Origin: Hydrogenophaga sp.
Lineage (GTDB): Bacteria > Pseudomonadota > Gammaproteobacteria > Burkholderiales > Burkholderiaceae_C
Direction of reading: 5' to 3'
Length of the DNA stretch: 64,000 nt
Assembly: GCA_030653975.1 (NCBI GenBank)
Contig: JAURYH010000030.1
Coordinates: 1-64,000 of the forward strand
Every line of letters begins with the position of its first letter. The stretch's first letter is position 1. Made by a program: the position numbers and the translations under genes. Below, piece by piece: positions 8,230-16,028 of the stretch. Under the pieces are notes generated by a model that saw only the letters and a list, made by a program, of their open reading frames with translations, was not told the DNA's origin and searched no databases.

Positions 8230-9246
8230 TTATTTGCCGCCGCGTGCCTGGGCCACAGCGCCCTGCACCTCTTTCCACAGGCCTTCGCCCACGTTGGCGG
8301 CGATGCTGGCGTTGATGGCACCCAGCTTGTCGCGCATGCGGCCGGCTTCGGCCGGCGAGAGCTCGTTGACCTGCATGCCCTTGCTGCGCAGGTCGGCCAG
8401 GGCCTTGTCGGCTTCGGCGCGCGTGTCCTGGCGCTCGAAATCGCGGCTCTTCTTGGCGGCGTCGAGCAGGACCTTCTGCTCGTCCTTGCTCAGGCCGTCC
8501 CACCACTTCTTGCTCACCAGCACGATCCACGGGCTGTAGACGTGGTTGGTCACGGTCAGGTACTTCTGCACCTCGTAGAACTTGCTGGACAGGATGGTGT
8601 TGTAAGGGTTCTCCTGGCCGTCAACGGTCTTGGTCTCCAGCGCGGTGAACAGCTCCGAGAACGGCAGCGGCACGGCGTTGGCGCCCAGGGTCTTGAAGCT
8701 GTCGATGAAAACGTTGTTCTGCATCACGCGCAGCTTGATGCCGTCCATGTCTTCCAGTTTGGTGACGGCGCGCTTGTTGTTGGTGAGGTTGCGGAAACCG
8801 TTCTCCCAGTACACCAGGCCGACCAGGCCTTTTTCCTGCAGCTTGTCCATCACCTTCTGGCCCACCGGGCCGTCGAGCACGGCGTCGGCTTCTTTGGCGT
8901 TGTTGAACAGGAAGGGGGTGTCCCAGATCGCCATCTCCTTGGTGATGCCAACCAGCGTGGCGGTGGAGCCGACCATCATTTCCTGAGCGCCACCGATCAG
9001 CGCCTGCTGCATCTGCACGTCCGAGCCCAGCGCGGCGGCGCCGATGGCGCGCACCTTCATCTTGTTGCCCGAGGCCTTGGCCACTTCGTCGGTGAACACC
9101 TTGGCCGCGCGGCCCTGGTTGGACACCTCGTTGAGGCCGTAGCCGAAGCGGATCAGGCGCGGCTTGATGTCTTGCGCCTGCGCGATGCCAGCGCCGAGCG
9201 TGGCCAGCGTGATGGCGGCCGTGAGCGCGAGTTGTCTGAATTTCAT
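8230..9246 (-). CDS. dctP: TRAP transporter substrate-binding protein (DctP family)
   Basis: Periplasmic solute receptor of 338 residues, with a signal peptide MKFRQLALTAAITLATLGAG ending at an AQA cleavage site. The family-typical Arg sits in GIKLRVMQNN, followed by ETKTVDGQENPYNTI, the ligand-clamp segment. An AAGGAG site sits just upstream of the ATG at 9246. It is the last gene of a gntK-dctQ-dctM-dctP operon, so the likely ligand is gluconate or a related sugar acid; this rests on the kinase and regulator nearby, not on the binding pocket itself. Confidence 0.9.
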   Translation of the reverse strand: MKFRQLALTAAITLATLGAGIAQAQDIKPRLIRFGYGLNEVSNQGRAAKVFTDEVAKASGNKMKVRAIGAAALGSDVQMQQALIGGAQEMMVGSTATLVGITKEMAIWDTPFLFNNAKEADAVLDGPVGQKVMDKLQEKGLVGLVYWENGFRNLTNNKRAVTKLEDMDGIKLRVMQNNVFIDSFKTLGANAVPLPFSELFTALETKTVDGQENPYNTILSSKFYEVQKYLTVTNHVYSPWIVLVSKKWWDGLSKDEQKVLLDAAKKSRDFERQDTRAEADKALADLRSKGMQVNELSPAEAGRMRDKLGAINASIAANVGEGLWKEVQGAVAQARGGK

Positions 9247-9317
9247 GGGGGTATCTCCTTCTGGGTGGATGGGCACAGGGCCACGGGGGTGAACGGAATA
9301 CAAAACGAAAAAGTGGG

Positions 9318-10595
9318 TCAGAACATCAGCTGGAGCGGCCACAACACGATGGCCGGGAAGATGATCAGCAGGGCCAGCATGGCGAAATACACCGCCAGGA
9401 AAGGCGTCACGCCCTTGATGACAGGCTCCATGCGCAGACCGCCCACGCCGGCCACCACGTTGAGCACCGTGCCCACCGGCGGAGTGAGCAGGCCGAGGCA
9501 GCCGACGAAGATGAAGACAAAGCCGAAATACACCGGGTCGATGCCGGCCTTGGCGGCCAGCGGCGCCAGCACCGGCGCCAGGATCAGGATGGTGGGCGTG
9601 AGATCCATCACCATGCCCACGGCCAGCAGGAACAGGCAGACCACGGCCATGAACAGCATCGGGCTCTGCAGCAGCGGGCCCATGCTCTCGGCCAGCTGGC
9701 TGGGCAGGTCGGCCAGTGTGATCATGTAGGACGCTGCCGTGGCCGCACCGCAGAGGAACATCACCACGCCGGTGGTGCGCGCGGCGTCCACCAGCACGCG
9801 GTACAGGCGCTGCAGGTTCAGCTCGCGGTAAATCAGCGTGGCCACCAGCAGCGCGTACACCGCGGCCACCACAGCCGCCTCGGTGGGCGTGAAGAAGCCG
9901 AAGCGCAGACCACCGATGATGATCACCGGCATCATCAGCGCCCAGGCGCTCTCGCCCAGCACGCCACGGCGCTCGGTCCAGCTGCTCTTTTCTGCCACCG
10001 GCAGCTGCTTCTTGCGCGCGATGCCGCGCCACACCATCACCAGCGCCACGGCCATCAGGATGCCGGGCACGATGCCGGCCAGGAACAGCTTGCTGATCGA
10101 GGTGTTGGTCGTCACCCCGTAGATCACCATCGGCATGGACGGCGGCACGATGGGCGCGATGATGCCGCCCGAGGCGATCAGGCCGGCGCTCGACCCGTCG
10201 GGGTAGTTCTGCTTGCGCATCATCGGCAGCAGCAGCGTGGCCAGGGCGGCGGTGTCGGCGATGGCCGAGCCGCTCATGGACGCCAGCATCAGCGAAGCCG
10301 CGATCGCCACGTAGCCCAGGCCGCCAGGGATATGACCCACCAGCGAACGCGCCAGGTCGATGATGCGGCGGCTCAGGCCGCCGGCGTTCATCAACTCGCC
10401 GGCCAGGATGAAGAAGGGCACGGCCAGCAGCGGGAAGCTGTCGAAGCCGGCCTGCACGTTCTGCGCCAGCAGCTGCGCGTCGAAGAAGTCCAGGTGCACC
10501 ATCAGCGCCAGCGCGGTCAGCATGAGCGCGAAGGCGATGGGCACGCCCACCGTCATGGTGGCGAAGAGCACCAGCAGGAAGATCGCGATGGTCAT
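9318..10595 (-). CDS. dctM: TRAP transporter large permease (DctM)
   Basis: Integral membrane protein of 425 residues with about twelve hydrophobic segments, the usual size for DctM. Typical stretches include AGELMNAGGLSRRI, ASMSGSAIADTAAL, GGIIAPIVPPSMPMVIYG and a C-terminal GLLTPPVGTVLNVV. It forms the Na+-coupled transport channel together with DctQ. Its start overlaps the dctQ stop by four bases (ATGA), so the two are translationally coupled. Confidence 0.93.
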   Translation of the reverse strand: MTIAIFLLVLFATMTVGVPIAFALMLTALALMVHLDFFDAQLLAQNVQAGFDSFPLLAVPFFILAGELMNAGGLSRRIIDLARSLVGHIPGGLGYVAIAASLMLASMSGSAIADTAALATLLLPMMRKQNYPDGSSAGLIASGGIIAPIVPPSMPMVIYGVTTNTSISKLFLAGIVPGILMAVALVMVWRGIARKKQLPVAEKSSWTERRGVLGESAWALMMPVIIIGGLRFGFFTPTEAAVVAAVYALLVATLIYRELNLQRLYRVLVDAARTTGVVMFLCGAATAASYMITLADLPSQLAESMGPLLQSPMLFMAVVCLFLLAVGMVMDLTPTILILAPVLAPLAAKAGIDPVYFGFVFIFVGCLGLLTPPVGTVLNVVAGVGGLRMEPVIKGVTPFLAVYFAMLALLIIFPAIVLWPLQLMF

Positions 10596-11098
10596 GCCCG
10601 CGCTCCTTCGTCGGCGTGTTCCGCACCCGGCGGCGTGTGGCCACGCAGCTCGTTCCAGCTCTGCAACACCAGCAACACCGCCATGCAGGCGCCCATGACC
10701 AGCGTGCCCGCCGCCGCCACGGCCAGCGGGTAGTTCATCACCGGGCTGCGGCTGTCCATGCCCACCAGCACCTGCGCCCAGGAGCCGGTGATCAGGTAAT
10801 ACAGCGCGATGGCGATCAGCGCCCGCGTGAGCCAGCGAAACACAAGCGCCTTGGCACCGGTCAGGCGCGCGGTCACGAGGTCGAAGCCCAGGTGTTTGCC
10901 TTCACCGAACGCGAGCGTGGCCGACAGGCACACCAGCCAGACAAACAGCAGGCGCGAGAGTTCTTCCGACACCACCCAGCCGGTGCCCCAGAAGTAGCGC
11001 AGCAGCACGTTGCCGAACACGGCCAGCACCATGCCGAGCAGGCACAGCGCCATGAGGCCTTCGACCAGGTGTTTCAGGGCATGGCCCACGGTTTTCAT
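10592..11098 (-). CDS. dctQ: TRAP transporter small permease (DctQ)
   Basis: Membrane protein of 168 residues with four hydrophobic segments. The family pattern NVLLRYFWGTGWVVSEELSR is followed by a helix ending LAFGEGKHLGFD. It is the small subunit that pairs with the adjacent DctM. It starts three bases after the gluconokinase stop and overlaps dctM by four bases, so the operon is compact. Confidence 0.92.
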   Translation of the reverse strand: MKTVGHALKHLVEGLMALCLLGMVLAVFGNVLLRYFWGTGWVVSEELSRLLFVWLVCLSATLAFGEGKHLGFDLVTARLTGAKALVFRWLTRALIAIALYYLITGSWAQVLVGMDSRSPVMNYPLAVAAAGTLVMGACMAVLLVLQSWNELRGHTPPGAEHADEGARA

Positions 11099-11101
11099 GG
11101 T

Positions 11102-11635
11102 TCAGGCCTCCAGAGGTGAAACAGGCGAAGTGCCGCGCACCCAGCGCACCACGTCGTTGAGCAGGTCATCGATGGCGCGGCTGGCATCGAGCCGCAACAC
11201 GCCGGGCTCGGTGCTCGGGTCTTCGAGCGCTGCGAACTGGCTCGCCACCAGGCTCACCGGAAACAGGTGCGCCGAACGGGACGCCACACGCTCGCGGGCC
11301 TGCGCCTGCGTCAGGTCGAGAAACACGAAGCGCAGGCCCGGCGCGGCGGCGCGCAGGCGGTCGCGGTAACGCTGCTTGAGCGCCGAACAGGTCAGCACCA
11401 CGCCTTGCGGATGGGCCTGCAGCTGGGCCGCCAGCGTGTCCAGCCAGGCGGCGCGGTCGTCGTCGCTCAGGGGCGTGCCGCTGCGCATCTTGCCCACGTT
11501 GGCCTCGGAGTGGAAATCGTCGCCTTCCAGCAGGGGAATCCCCAGCGCCAGGGCACAACACTGGCCGAGGCTGGACTTGCCGCAGCCGGCAACGCCCATC
11601 ACGACGAGCGAGGCATTTTCAGGTGTTTCATGCAT
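11102..11635 (-). CDS. gntK: Gluconokinase
   Basis: P-loop kinase of 177 residues, the usual GntK length. The Walker A motif GVAGCGKSS is at about residues 14-22. The substrate-side motif GDDFHSEANVGKMRSGTPL and the CSALKQRYRDRLR segment are both diagnostic of the family. It phosphorylates D-gluconate to 6-phosphogluconate in the cytoplasm, feeding the Entner-Doudoroff or pentose phosphate routes. It is the first gene of the gntK-dctQMP operon. A palindromic operator begins only three bases upstream of the ATG, so the divergent LacI-family regulator probably controls it directly. Confidence 0.92.
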   Translation of the reverse strand: MHETPENASLVVMGVAGCGKSSLGQCCALALGIPLLEGDDFHSEANVGKMRSGTPLSDDDRAAWLDTLAAQLQAHPQGVVLTCSALKQRYRDRLRAAAPGLRFVFLDLTQAQARERVASRSAHLFPVSLVASQFAALEDPSTEPGVLRLDASRAIDDLLNDVVRWVRGTSPVSPLEA

Positions 11636-11638
11636 ATG

Positions 11639-11652
11639 GATAGCGCTATCCC
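11639..11652. promoter_or_regulatory. LacI-family operator next to the gntK start
   Basis: GGATAGCGCTATCC is a perfect 14-bp palindrome with the central CG step typical of LacI-family operators. It lies immediately upstream of gntK. A near copy lies next to the regulator gene. Confidence 0.8.
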
Positions 11653-11703
11653 AAACAAATCAAAAAAAGGCCTTCGACTTCGAATCGGTACCCGTTTGAA
11701 AAT

Positions 11704-11723
11704 CCCTTGTTGCAACGCAAGGG
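11704..11723. promoter_or_regulatory. Imperfect palindrome between gntK and the regulator
   Basis: CCCTTG (11704-11709) and CAAGGG (11718-11723) are perfect 6-bp arms in the middle of the divergent promoter region. It could be a site for a second regulator or a structural accident. Confidence 0.25.
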
Positions 11724-11764
11724 CAGCGGGAAAATCAGGGTAAATTCGGGTGTCAATCGGCTTT

Positions 11765-11778
11765 GGACAGCGCTATCC
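11765..11778. promoter_or_regulatory. Second LacI-family operator, next to the regulator gene
   Basis: GGACAGCGCTATCC differs from the perfect copy at 11639-11652 by one base and is centred about 126 bp away. The spacing would allow looping or joint repression of both divergent promoters, including autoregulation. Confidence 0.75.
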
Positions 11779-11795
11779 TAACGGCAACAAAACCC

Positions 11796-12842
11796 ATGCA
11801 GATACAGGGAAAACCCTTGGAACCCATCGAACGCAAGCGCCGCCACAGCGGCCGAGTCACCCTCAGCACCGTCGCCCAGGCCGCTGGCGTCAGCCCCATC
11901 ACCGCCTCGCGCGCCTTGCGCGGTGAACGGGGCGTGGCCGCCGATCTGGTGGAGCGCGTGAAGCAGGCGGCCGACCAGTTGGGCTATGTGCCCGACCCGG
12001 CGGCCCGGGCGCTGGCTTCACAGCGCAGCACGCAGGTGCCGGTGCTGGTGCCGCTGCTGTCGAACGCGCTGTTTGTCGATGTGCTCGAAGCGGTGCACCG
12101 CACCCTGCTGCCACACGGTTACCAGACGCTGATCGGCGTCACCCACTACGAGCCCGTTGAAGAGGAGCAGTTGCTGCGCAGCTACCTGGCGCACCGGCCG
12201 GCCGGCCTGCTGCTCACCGGCTTTGACCGCACCGAAGCCGCGCGCGCCCTGATCGCTGCCAGTGGCGTGCCCTGCGTGCACCTGATGGAACTGACCAGCG
12301 CGCCCGGCGTGCACTGCGTGGGCTTCTCGCAGATCGACGCCGGCAGCGCCATCACCGAACACTTGCTGCAGCGCGGACACCGTCGCATCGCCTTCGTGGC
12401 CGCGCAGCTGGACCCGCGCACCATGCAGCGCGCCGAAGGCTACCGCCGCTGCCTGCGCCAGCACGGCGTCTACGACGCGCGGCTGGAGCTGCTGAGCCCG
12501 CAGCCCTCGTCGATGCGGCTCGGTGGCGAACTGCTCGAAGACCTGCTGCGCACCCGCCCCGAGGTGGACGCCGTGTTCTTCTGCAACGACGACCTCGCGC
12601 AAGGCGGGCTGCTGGCCGCGCTGCGCCTGAAGATCGCCGTGCCCGGGCGCATCGCCGTGGCCGGCTTCAACGACCTCTCGGGCAGCGACCAGATGGTGCC
12701 GGCGCTGACCACGGTGCGCACCCCGCGCCGGGCCATCGGCGAGGCCAGCGCGCAGATGTTGCTGGGCCTCATGCGGGGCGAAACGCCGGCCCGCAACGCC
12801 ATCGATCTCGGCTTCGAGCTGATGGTGCGCGACAGCAGCTGA
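11796..12842 (+). CDS. LacI-family transcriptional regulator, probably of gluconate uptake
   Basis: Helix-turn-helix repressor of 348 residues. The N-terminal DNA-binding domain reads VTLSTVAQAAGVSPITASRALRGE, then the hinge helix DPAARALASQRS and a periplasmic-binding-protein-like sensor domain. A TTG at 11763 could extend the frame, but that extension would run across the operator at 11765-11778, so I prefer the ATG at 11796. It is divergent from gntK-dctQMP, with one operator beside each start. By analogy with GntR of E. coli and Pseudomonas, it probably represses the operon until gluconate or a related acid is present. Confidence 0.88.
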   Translation: MQIQGKPLEPIERKRRHSGRVTLSTVAQAAGVSPITASRALRGERGVAADLVERVKQAADQLGYVPDPAARALASQRSTQVPVLVPLLSNALFVDVLEAVHRTLLPHGYQTLIGVTHYEPVEEEQLLRSYLAHRPAGLLLTGFDRTEAARALIAASGVPCVHLMELTSAPGVHCVGFSQIDAGSAITEHLLQRGHRRIAFVAAQLDPRTMQRAEGYRRCLRQHGVYDARLELLSPQPSSMRLGGELLEDLLRTRPEVDAVFFCNDDLAQGGLLAALRLKIAVPGRIAVAGFNDLSGSDQMVPALTTVRTPRRAIGEASAQMLLGLMRGETPARNAIDLGFELMVRDSS

Positions 12843-12960
12843 GCCCCGTTCGGCCCAACGCGGCCACCGATCGCATGACCTCGCACCGTGAAGCCTGGAT
12901 GGCGGCATCCGGGTGGGCGTTGGCGCGATGGGCGCACCCGGGCGAAGGACGCTTGGGCGC

Positions 12961-13752
12961 TCAGCCCTTGCCCAGCGGCGGCCGGCCGAACAGGCTCGAC
13001 GCGTTGCTGATCGGGCCCAGCTCGGCGGCCGCGGCCAGCAGCGCCGGCGCGAGTTCGTGCATGCGCGCCGGGGTCAGGCGGATGCGGGGCCCGGCGATGC
13101 TGATGACGCCAATGGCATCCTTGCGCCGCAGCACGGGCGCGGCGATGGCGCTCATGCCGGGCGCGAACACCTCATCGATCATGGCGTAGCCGCGCACCCG
13201 CGCCGCGTGCAGAAAACCCAGCAAGGCCTTGACGGTGGTCGGGGCCTTGGGGCCATAGTCCGCCGGGGAGCCGAAGCCCTGCCGGGTGACCAGGTCGAGT
13301 GCCCGTTCGTCGCTCAGGGTCAGCAGCCAGGCATGGCCCGAGGCGGTGCAGGACAGGCGCGCGTCCATGCCCATGTCGGGGTCGTAACGCAGGCCCTGGC
13401 GCATGCCCTGGGCCTTGGCGATCCAGGTCAGCCGGTCTTCATCGACGATGGACAGCCGCACCAGTTCGCCCGACTTCTGGGCCAGCCGTTCCAGCAGCGG
13501 TTCGGCGATGTCCACGATGCCCGCGTTGCTGAGGTAACCCAGCCCCATCGACACCACCTTGGTGGTGAGCACGTAGTCGCCCTGCTTGCGTGCCTGGCGC
13601 ACGTAGCCGCGCTGCTGCAGGTCGCCCAGCAGGCGGTGGCAGGCGCTCAGGGGAATGTCCAGCTCCGAGGCCATCAGGGCCAGCGGCAGGCCACCGGGGT
13701 GGGCGGCGAGGTGTTCCAGCAGTGAAAGTCCGCGGTCCAGTGCAAGGTTCAT
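12961..13752 (-). CDS. IclR-family transcriptional regulator
   Basis: 263 residues. An N-terminal winged helix-turn-helix (RGLSLLEHLAAHPGGLPLALMASELDIPLSACHRLL region, about 7-42) is followed by the IclR effector domain, with RLSCTASGHAWL and AIAAPVLRRKDAIGVISIAGP. The gene is divergent from the AroQ-like/dctPQM cluster, and IclR-like operator sequences lie in the shared intergenic region. IclR regulators often govern catabolism of aromatic or hydroaromatic acids, which fits the neighbouring dehydroquinase-like gene. Whether it activates or represses cannot be told. Confidence 0.9.
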   Translation of the reverse strand: MNLALDRGLSLLEHLAAHPGGLPLALMASELDIPLSACHRLLGDLQQRGYVRQARKQGDYVLTTKVVSMGLGYLSNAGIVDIAEPLLERLAQKSGELVRLSIVDEDRLTWIAKAQGMRQGLRYDPDMGMDARLSCTASGHAWLLTLSDERALDLVTRQGFGSPADYGPKAPTTVKALLGFLHAARVRGYAMIDEVFAPGMSAIAAPVLRRKDAIGVISIAGPRIRLTPARMHELAPALLAAAAELGPISNASSLFGRPPLGKG

Positions 13753-13781
13753 GGCAGATGTTTTTTCATATCAAGAAATTG

Positions 13782-13806
13782 TTTTCCAATCTGGAAAAAC
13801 TTTCCC
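13782..13806. promoter_or_regulatory. Overlapping IclR-like operator elements
   Basis: TTTTCC-AATCT-GGAAAA (13782-13798) overlaps TGGAAA-AAC-TTTCCC (13792-13806). The second resembles the E. coli IclR box, TGGAAA and TTTCCA arms around a short spacer. Both lie about 30-55 bp upstream of the divergent iclR-family gene. Confidence 0.5.
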
Positions 13807-13926
13807 ATGGTGACCCAAGAATCGCCCCATGGGCAGGCCCGATCGATGGACCCGCCGGAACACCAGAGGAAGGAAATGTATGCGCAACAGCCCGAACGGG
13901 ATAGACCGGTGTCTGGAGCATCTGCG

Positions 13927-14385
13927 ATGAGTGACACCCTCTACATCCTCAACGGACCGAACCTGAACCTGCTCGGGGTGCGCGAGCCCCACCTCTACGG
14001 CAGCACCACGCTGGCGCAGGTCGAGCAGATGTGCCGACGGGTCGCGGGCGAGCTGGGCCTGGCTTGTGAATTCCGCCAGTCCAACCACGAAGGCGTGCTG
14101 GTGGACTGGGTTCAGGAGGCGCGCGAGCGCGCTGCCGCGGTGGTCATCAACCCGGCGGGCCTGTCGTTCCGCTCGATTCCCCTGCTCGACGCGCTCAAGA
14201 CCCTGGAGCAGCCGATCGCGGAAGTCCACGTCACCAACATCCACCGCCGCGATGCGCTCTACCAGCACTCGCTGGTCTCGCTGGCAGCCACCGGCGTGAT
14301 CTGCGGCTTCGGCCCCTTCGGCTACGAGCTGGCGATCCGCGCGGTGGCGCAGCAACTGGCCACGGCGGCGAATGCACCCGCCTGA
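13927..14385 (+). CDS. Type II 3-dehydroquinate dehydratase-like protein (AroQ-like, altered active site)
   Basis: 152 residues, normal for the dodecameric type II dehydroquinase family. Catalytic Tyr24, Arg19, Asn12, Asn75 (VINPAG), Asp88, His101 (HVTNIH) and Arg108 align one-to-one with the family. Two substrate-binding residues are changed: the His81 of the usual THTS segment is Phe, and the Arg112 of the usual R-x-H-S segment is Tyr. The frame opens at 13807, but the family N-terminus (LYILNGPNLNLLG) begins right after the ATG at 13927. It heads a cluster with dctPQM and faces an IclR regulator, so a catabolic role on imported acid is likelier than aromatic biosynthesis. The true substrate is unknown. 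Confidence 0.78.
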   Translation: MSDTLYILNGPNLNLLGVREPHLYGSTTLAQVEQMCRRVAGELGLACEFRQSNHEGVLVDWVQEARERAAAVVINPAGLSFRSIPLLDALKTLEQPIAEVHVTNIHRRDALYQHSLVSLAATGVICGFGPFGYELAIRAVAQQLATAANAPA

Positions 14386-14445
14386 CGGTCGGTTCCGAAC
14401 CCCTTTCCCGGCGCTATTTTTCACCGACAAACAGGAGACATCCCC

Positions 14446-15435
14446 ATGAACTTCCAGACCAACCGCCGCGCCGCGCTCTGTGCCGGCGCCTCGCTCGCCG
14501 CCGCTGCCATGATGCCGGCCTGGGCACAGGCCCAGCCCACGCTGCGCTTCGCCGCCGTGTTCTCCGACAAGGACATCCGCGCCGACATGATGAAGATGTT
14601 CGCCAAGGACATTGAGGCCGACTTCAAGCTCGAGGTGTTCCTCAACTCCACCCTGTTCAAACAGGGCACCGAGCTGGTGGCACTGCAGCGCAACAACCTC
14701 GAAATGGGCAACATCGGGCCGCAGGACATTTCCAAGCAGATCCCGGCCTGGTCGCTGCTCACCTCGGCCTACCTGTTCCGCGACGCCAACCACCTCACCC
14801 AGTTCTTCGCCAGCGACATGGGCGCTCAGATGAAGAAGATGGTCGAGGACCAGCTCAAGGTGAAGATCCTCGGTCCGACCTTCTTCGGCACGCGCCAGGT
14901 CGGCCTCAAGAGCAAAAAGAAGATCAACGTGCCGGCCGATCTGGCGGGCGTGAAGCTGCGCATGCCACCGGGCGACAGCTGGCAGCTGCTGGGCCGTTCC
15001 ATCGGTGCCAACCCCACGCCCATGGCCTACGCCGAAACCTACACCGGCCTGCAGACCGGCGCCATCGACGGCCAGGACAACCCGCTGCCCAACGTGCAGA
15101 ACATGAAGTTCGACGAGGTGATGTCGCAGATCGTGCTGACCTCGCACCTGGTGGGCTACGACCTGCTCGCCGTCAACATGAAAACCTGGGACAGCATGAC
15201 GCCGGCCAAACAGCAGGCCTTCCAGGCCGCCGCCAGCAAGGCGATCGCCTGGAGCACCGCGGAACACCTGAAGCGCGAGGCCGAGCTCGCCAGCGGCTTC
15301 AAGAGCAAGGGACTGGACGTGTACACACCCGACGTGGCGGCCTTCCGCGAGCACGCGCAGAAGATCTACCTGGCCTCGGACGAAGCCAGGAACTGGCCAG
15401 CCGGCATGCTCGACAAGATCAACGCCATGAAATGA
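14446..15435 (+). CDS. dctP: TRAP transporter substrate-binding protein (DctP family)
   Basis: 329 residues. The N-terminus has a twin-arginine-like signal (TNRRAALCAGASLAAAA) ending near AWAQA, so export may use Tat rather than Sec. The family Arg lies in GVKLRMPPGDSW, and the clamp segment is GLQTGAIDGQDNPLPN. The gene follows the AroQ-like gene by 60 bp and is followed by dctQM, so its ligand is probably the acid handled by that enzyme or a precursor such as quinate or a relative. Confidence 0.9.
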   Translation: MNFQTNRRAALCAGASLAAAAMMPAWAQAQPTLRFAAVFSDKDIRADMMKMFAKDIEADFKLEVFLNSTLFKQGTELVALQRNNLEMGNIGPQDISKQIPAWSLLTSAYLFRDANHLTQFFASDMGAQMKKMVEDQLKVKILGPTFFGTRQVGLKSKKKINVPADLAGVKLRMPPGDSWQLLGRSIGANPTPMAYAETYTGLQTGAIDGQDNPLPNVQNMKFDEVMSQIVLTSHLVGYDLLAVNMKTWDSMTPAKQQAFQAAASKAIAWSTAEHLKREAELASGFKSKGLDVYTPDVAAFREHAQKIYLASDEARNWPAGMLDKINAMK

Positions 15436-15440
15436 GCCCG

Positions 15441-15479
15441 ACCGAAGCGCTGACGGCCTTGCGAAAGCAGCGCTTCGGT
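15441..15479 (+). terminator. Intercistronic hairpin between dctP and dctQ
   Basis: ACCGAAGCGCTG (15441-15452) and CAGCGCTTCGGT (15468-15479) are perfect 12-bp arms with a 15-nt loop, five bases after the dctP stop. No long T run follows. It may act as a partial terminator or 3' stabiliser that favours receptor over permease expression. Confidence 0.6.
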
Positions 15480-15521
15480 TGACGGCACGATCAAGGCCAT
15501 CCCTGGAGCCCTTTGCACGCG

Positions 15522-16028
15522 ATGCCCAGAACCCTCACGACCTCCCTGCAACGCTTCGCCGAAGCGGTGGCCGCCGGCCTGCTCGCGATCATCTTCGTCG
15601 CCTTCATCCTCCAGATCGTCCTGCGTTACGTCTTCAACTGGCCGGTGGGCTGGACCGCCGAACTGTCCGTGGTGGCCTGGCTCTGGCTCGTGCTCTGGGG
15701 CGCGGCCTTCGTGCTCAGGGACCACGAGGAGATCCGCATCGACTTCGTGTCGGTGCACGCCGGGCGGCGCGCGCGCATCGCCATGGGCATCGTCGGCTCG
15801 GCCAGCATGGTGGTGCTGTTCGGCATGTCGCTGCCCGCGGCCTACGATTACGTGAGCTTCATGAAGGTCGAGAAAAGTTCGTACCTGAACACCCGGTTTG
15901 ACGTGCTGTTCTCGGTCTACATCCTGTTCTCGGTGGCGGTGATCGCCCGCCATCTCTGGAACCTCGGCCAGCTCCTGCGCGGCAAGGACCCCGCCAGCAC
16001 CGAAACCGAAGCCTCGCCCTCGCCATGA
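15522..16028 (+). CDS. dctQ: TRAP transporter small permease (DctQ)
   Basis: 168 residues from the ATG at 15522; a TTG at 15513 is an alternative, and GGAG at 15504-15507 could serve either. Four hydrophobic segments and the family stretch QIVLRYVFNWPVGWTAELS are present. A C-terminal tail rich in Ser/Thr/Pro follows. The stop overlaps the next gene's ATG by four bases. Confidence 0.88.
   Translation: MPRTLTTSLQRFAEAVAAGLLAIIFVAFILQIVLRYVFNWPVGWTAELSVVAWLWLVLWGAAFVLRDHEEIRIDFVSVHAGRRARIAMGIVGSASMVVLFGMSLPAAYDYVSFMKVEKSSYLNTRFDVLFSVYILFSVAVIARHLWNLGQLLRGKDPASTETEASPSP

Noticed and set aside
11763-11795. Upstream TTG start for the LacI-family regulator
   Set aside because: It would place the second operator inside the coding region, and no ribosome binding site precedes it.
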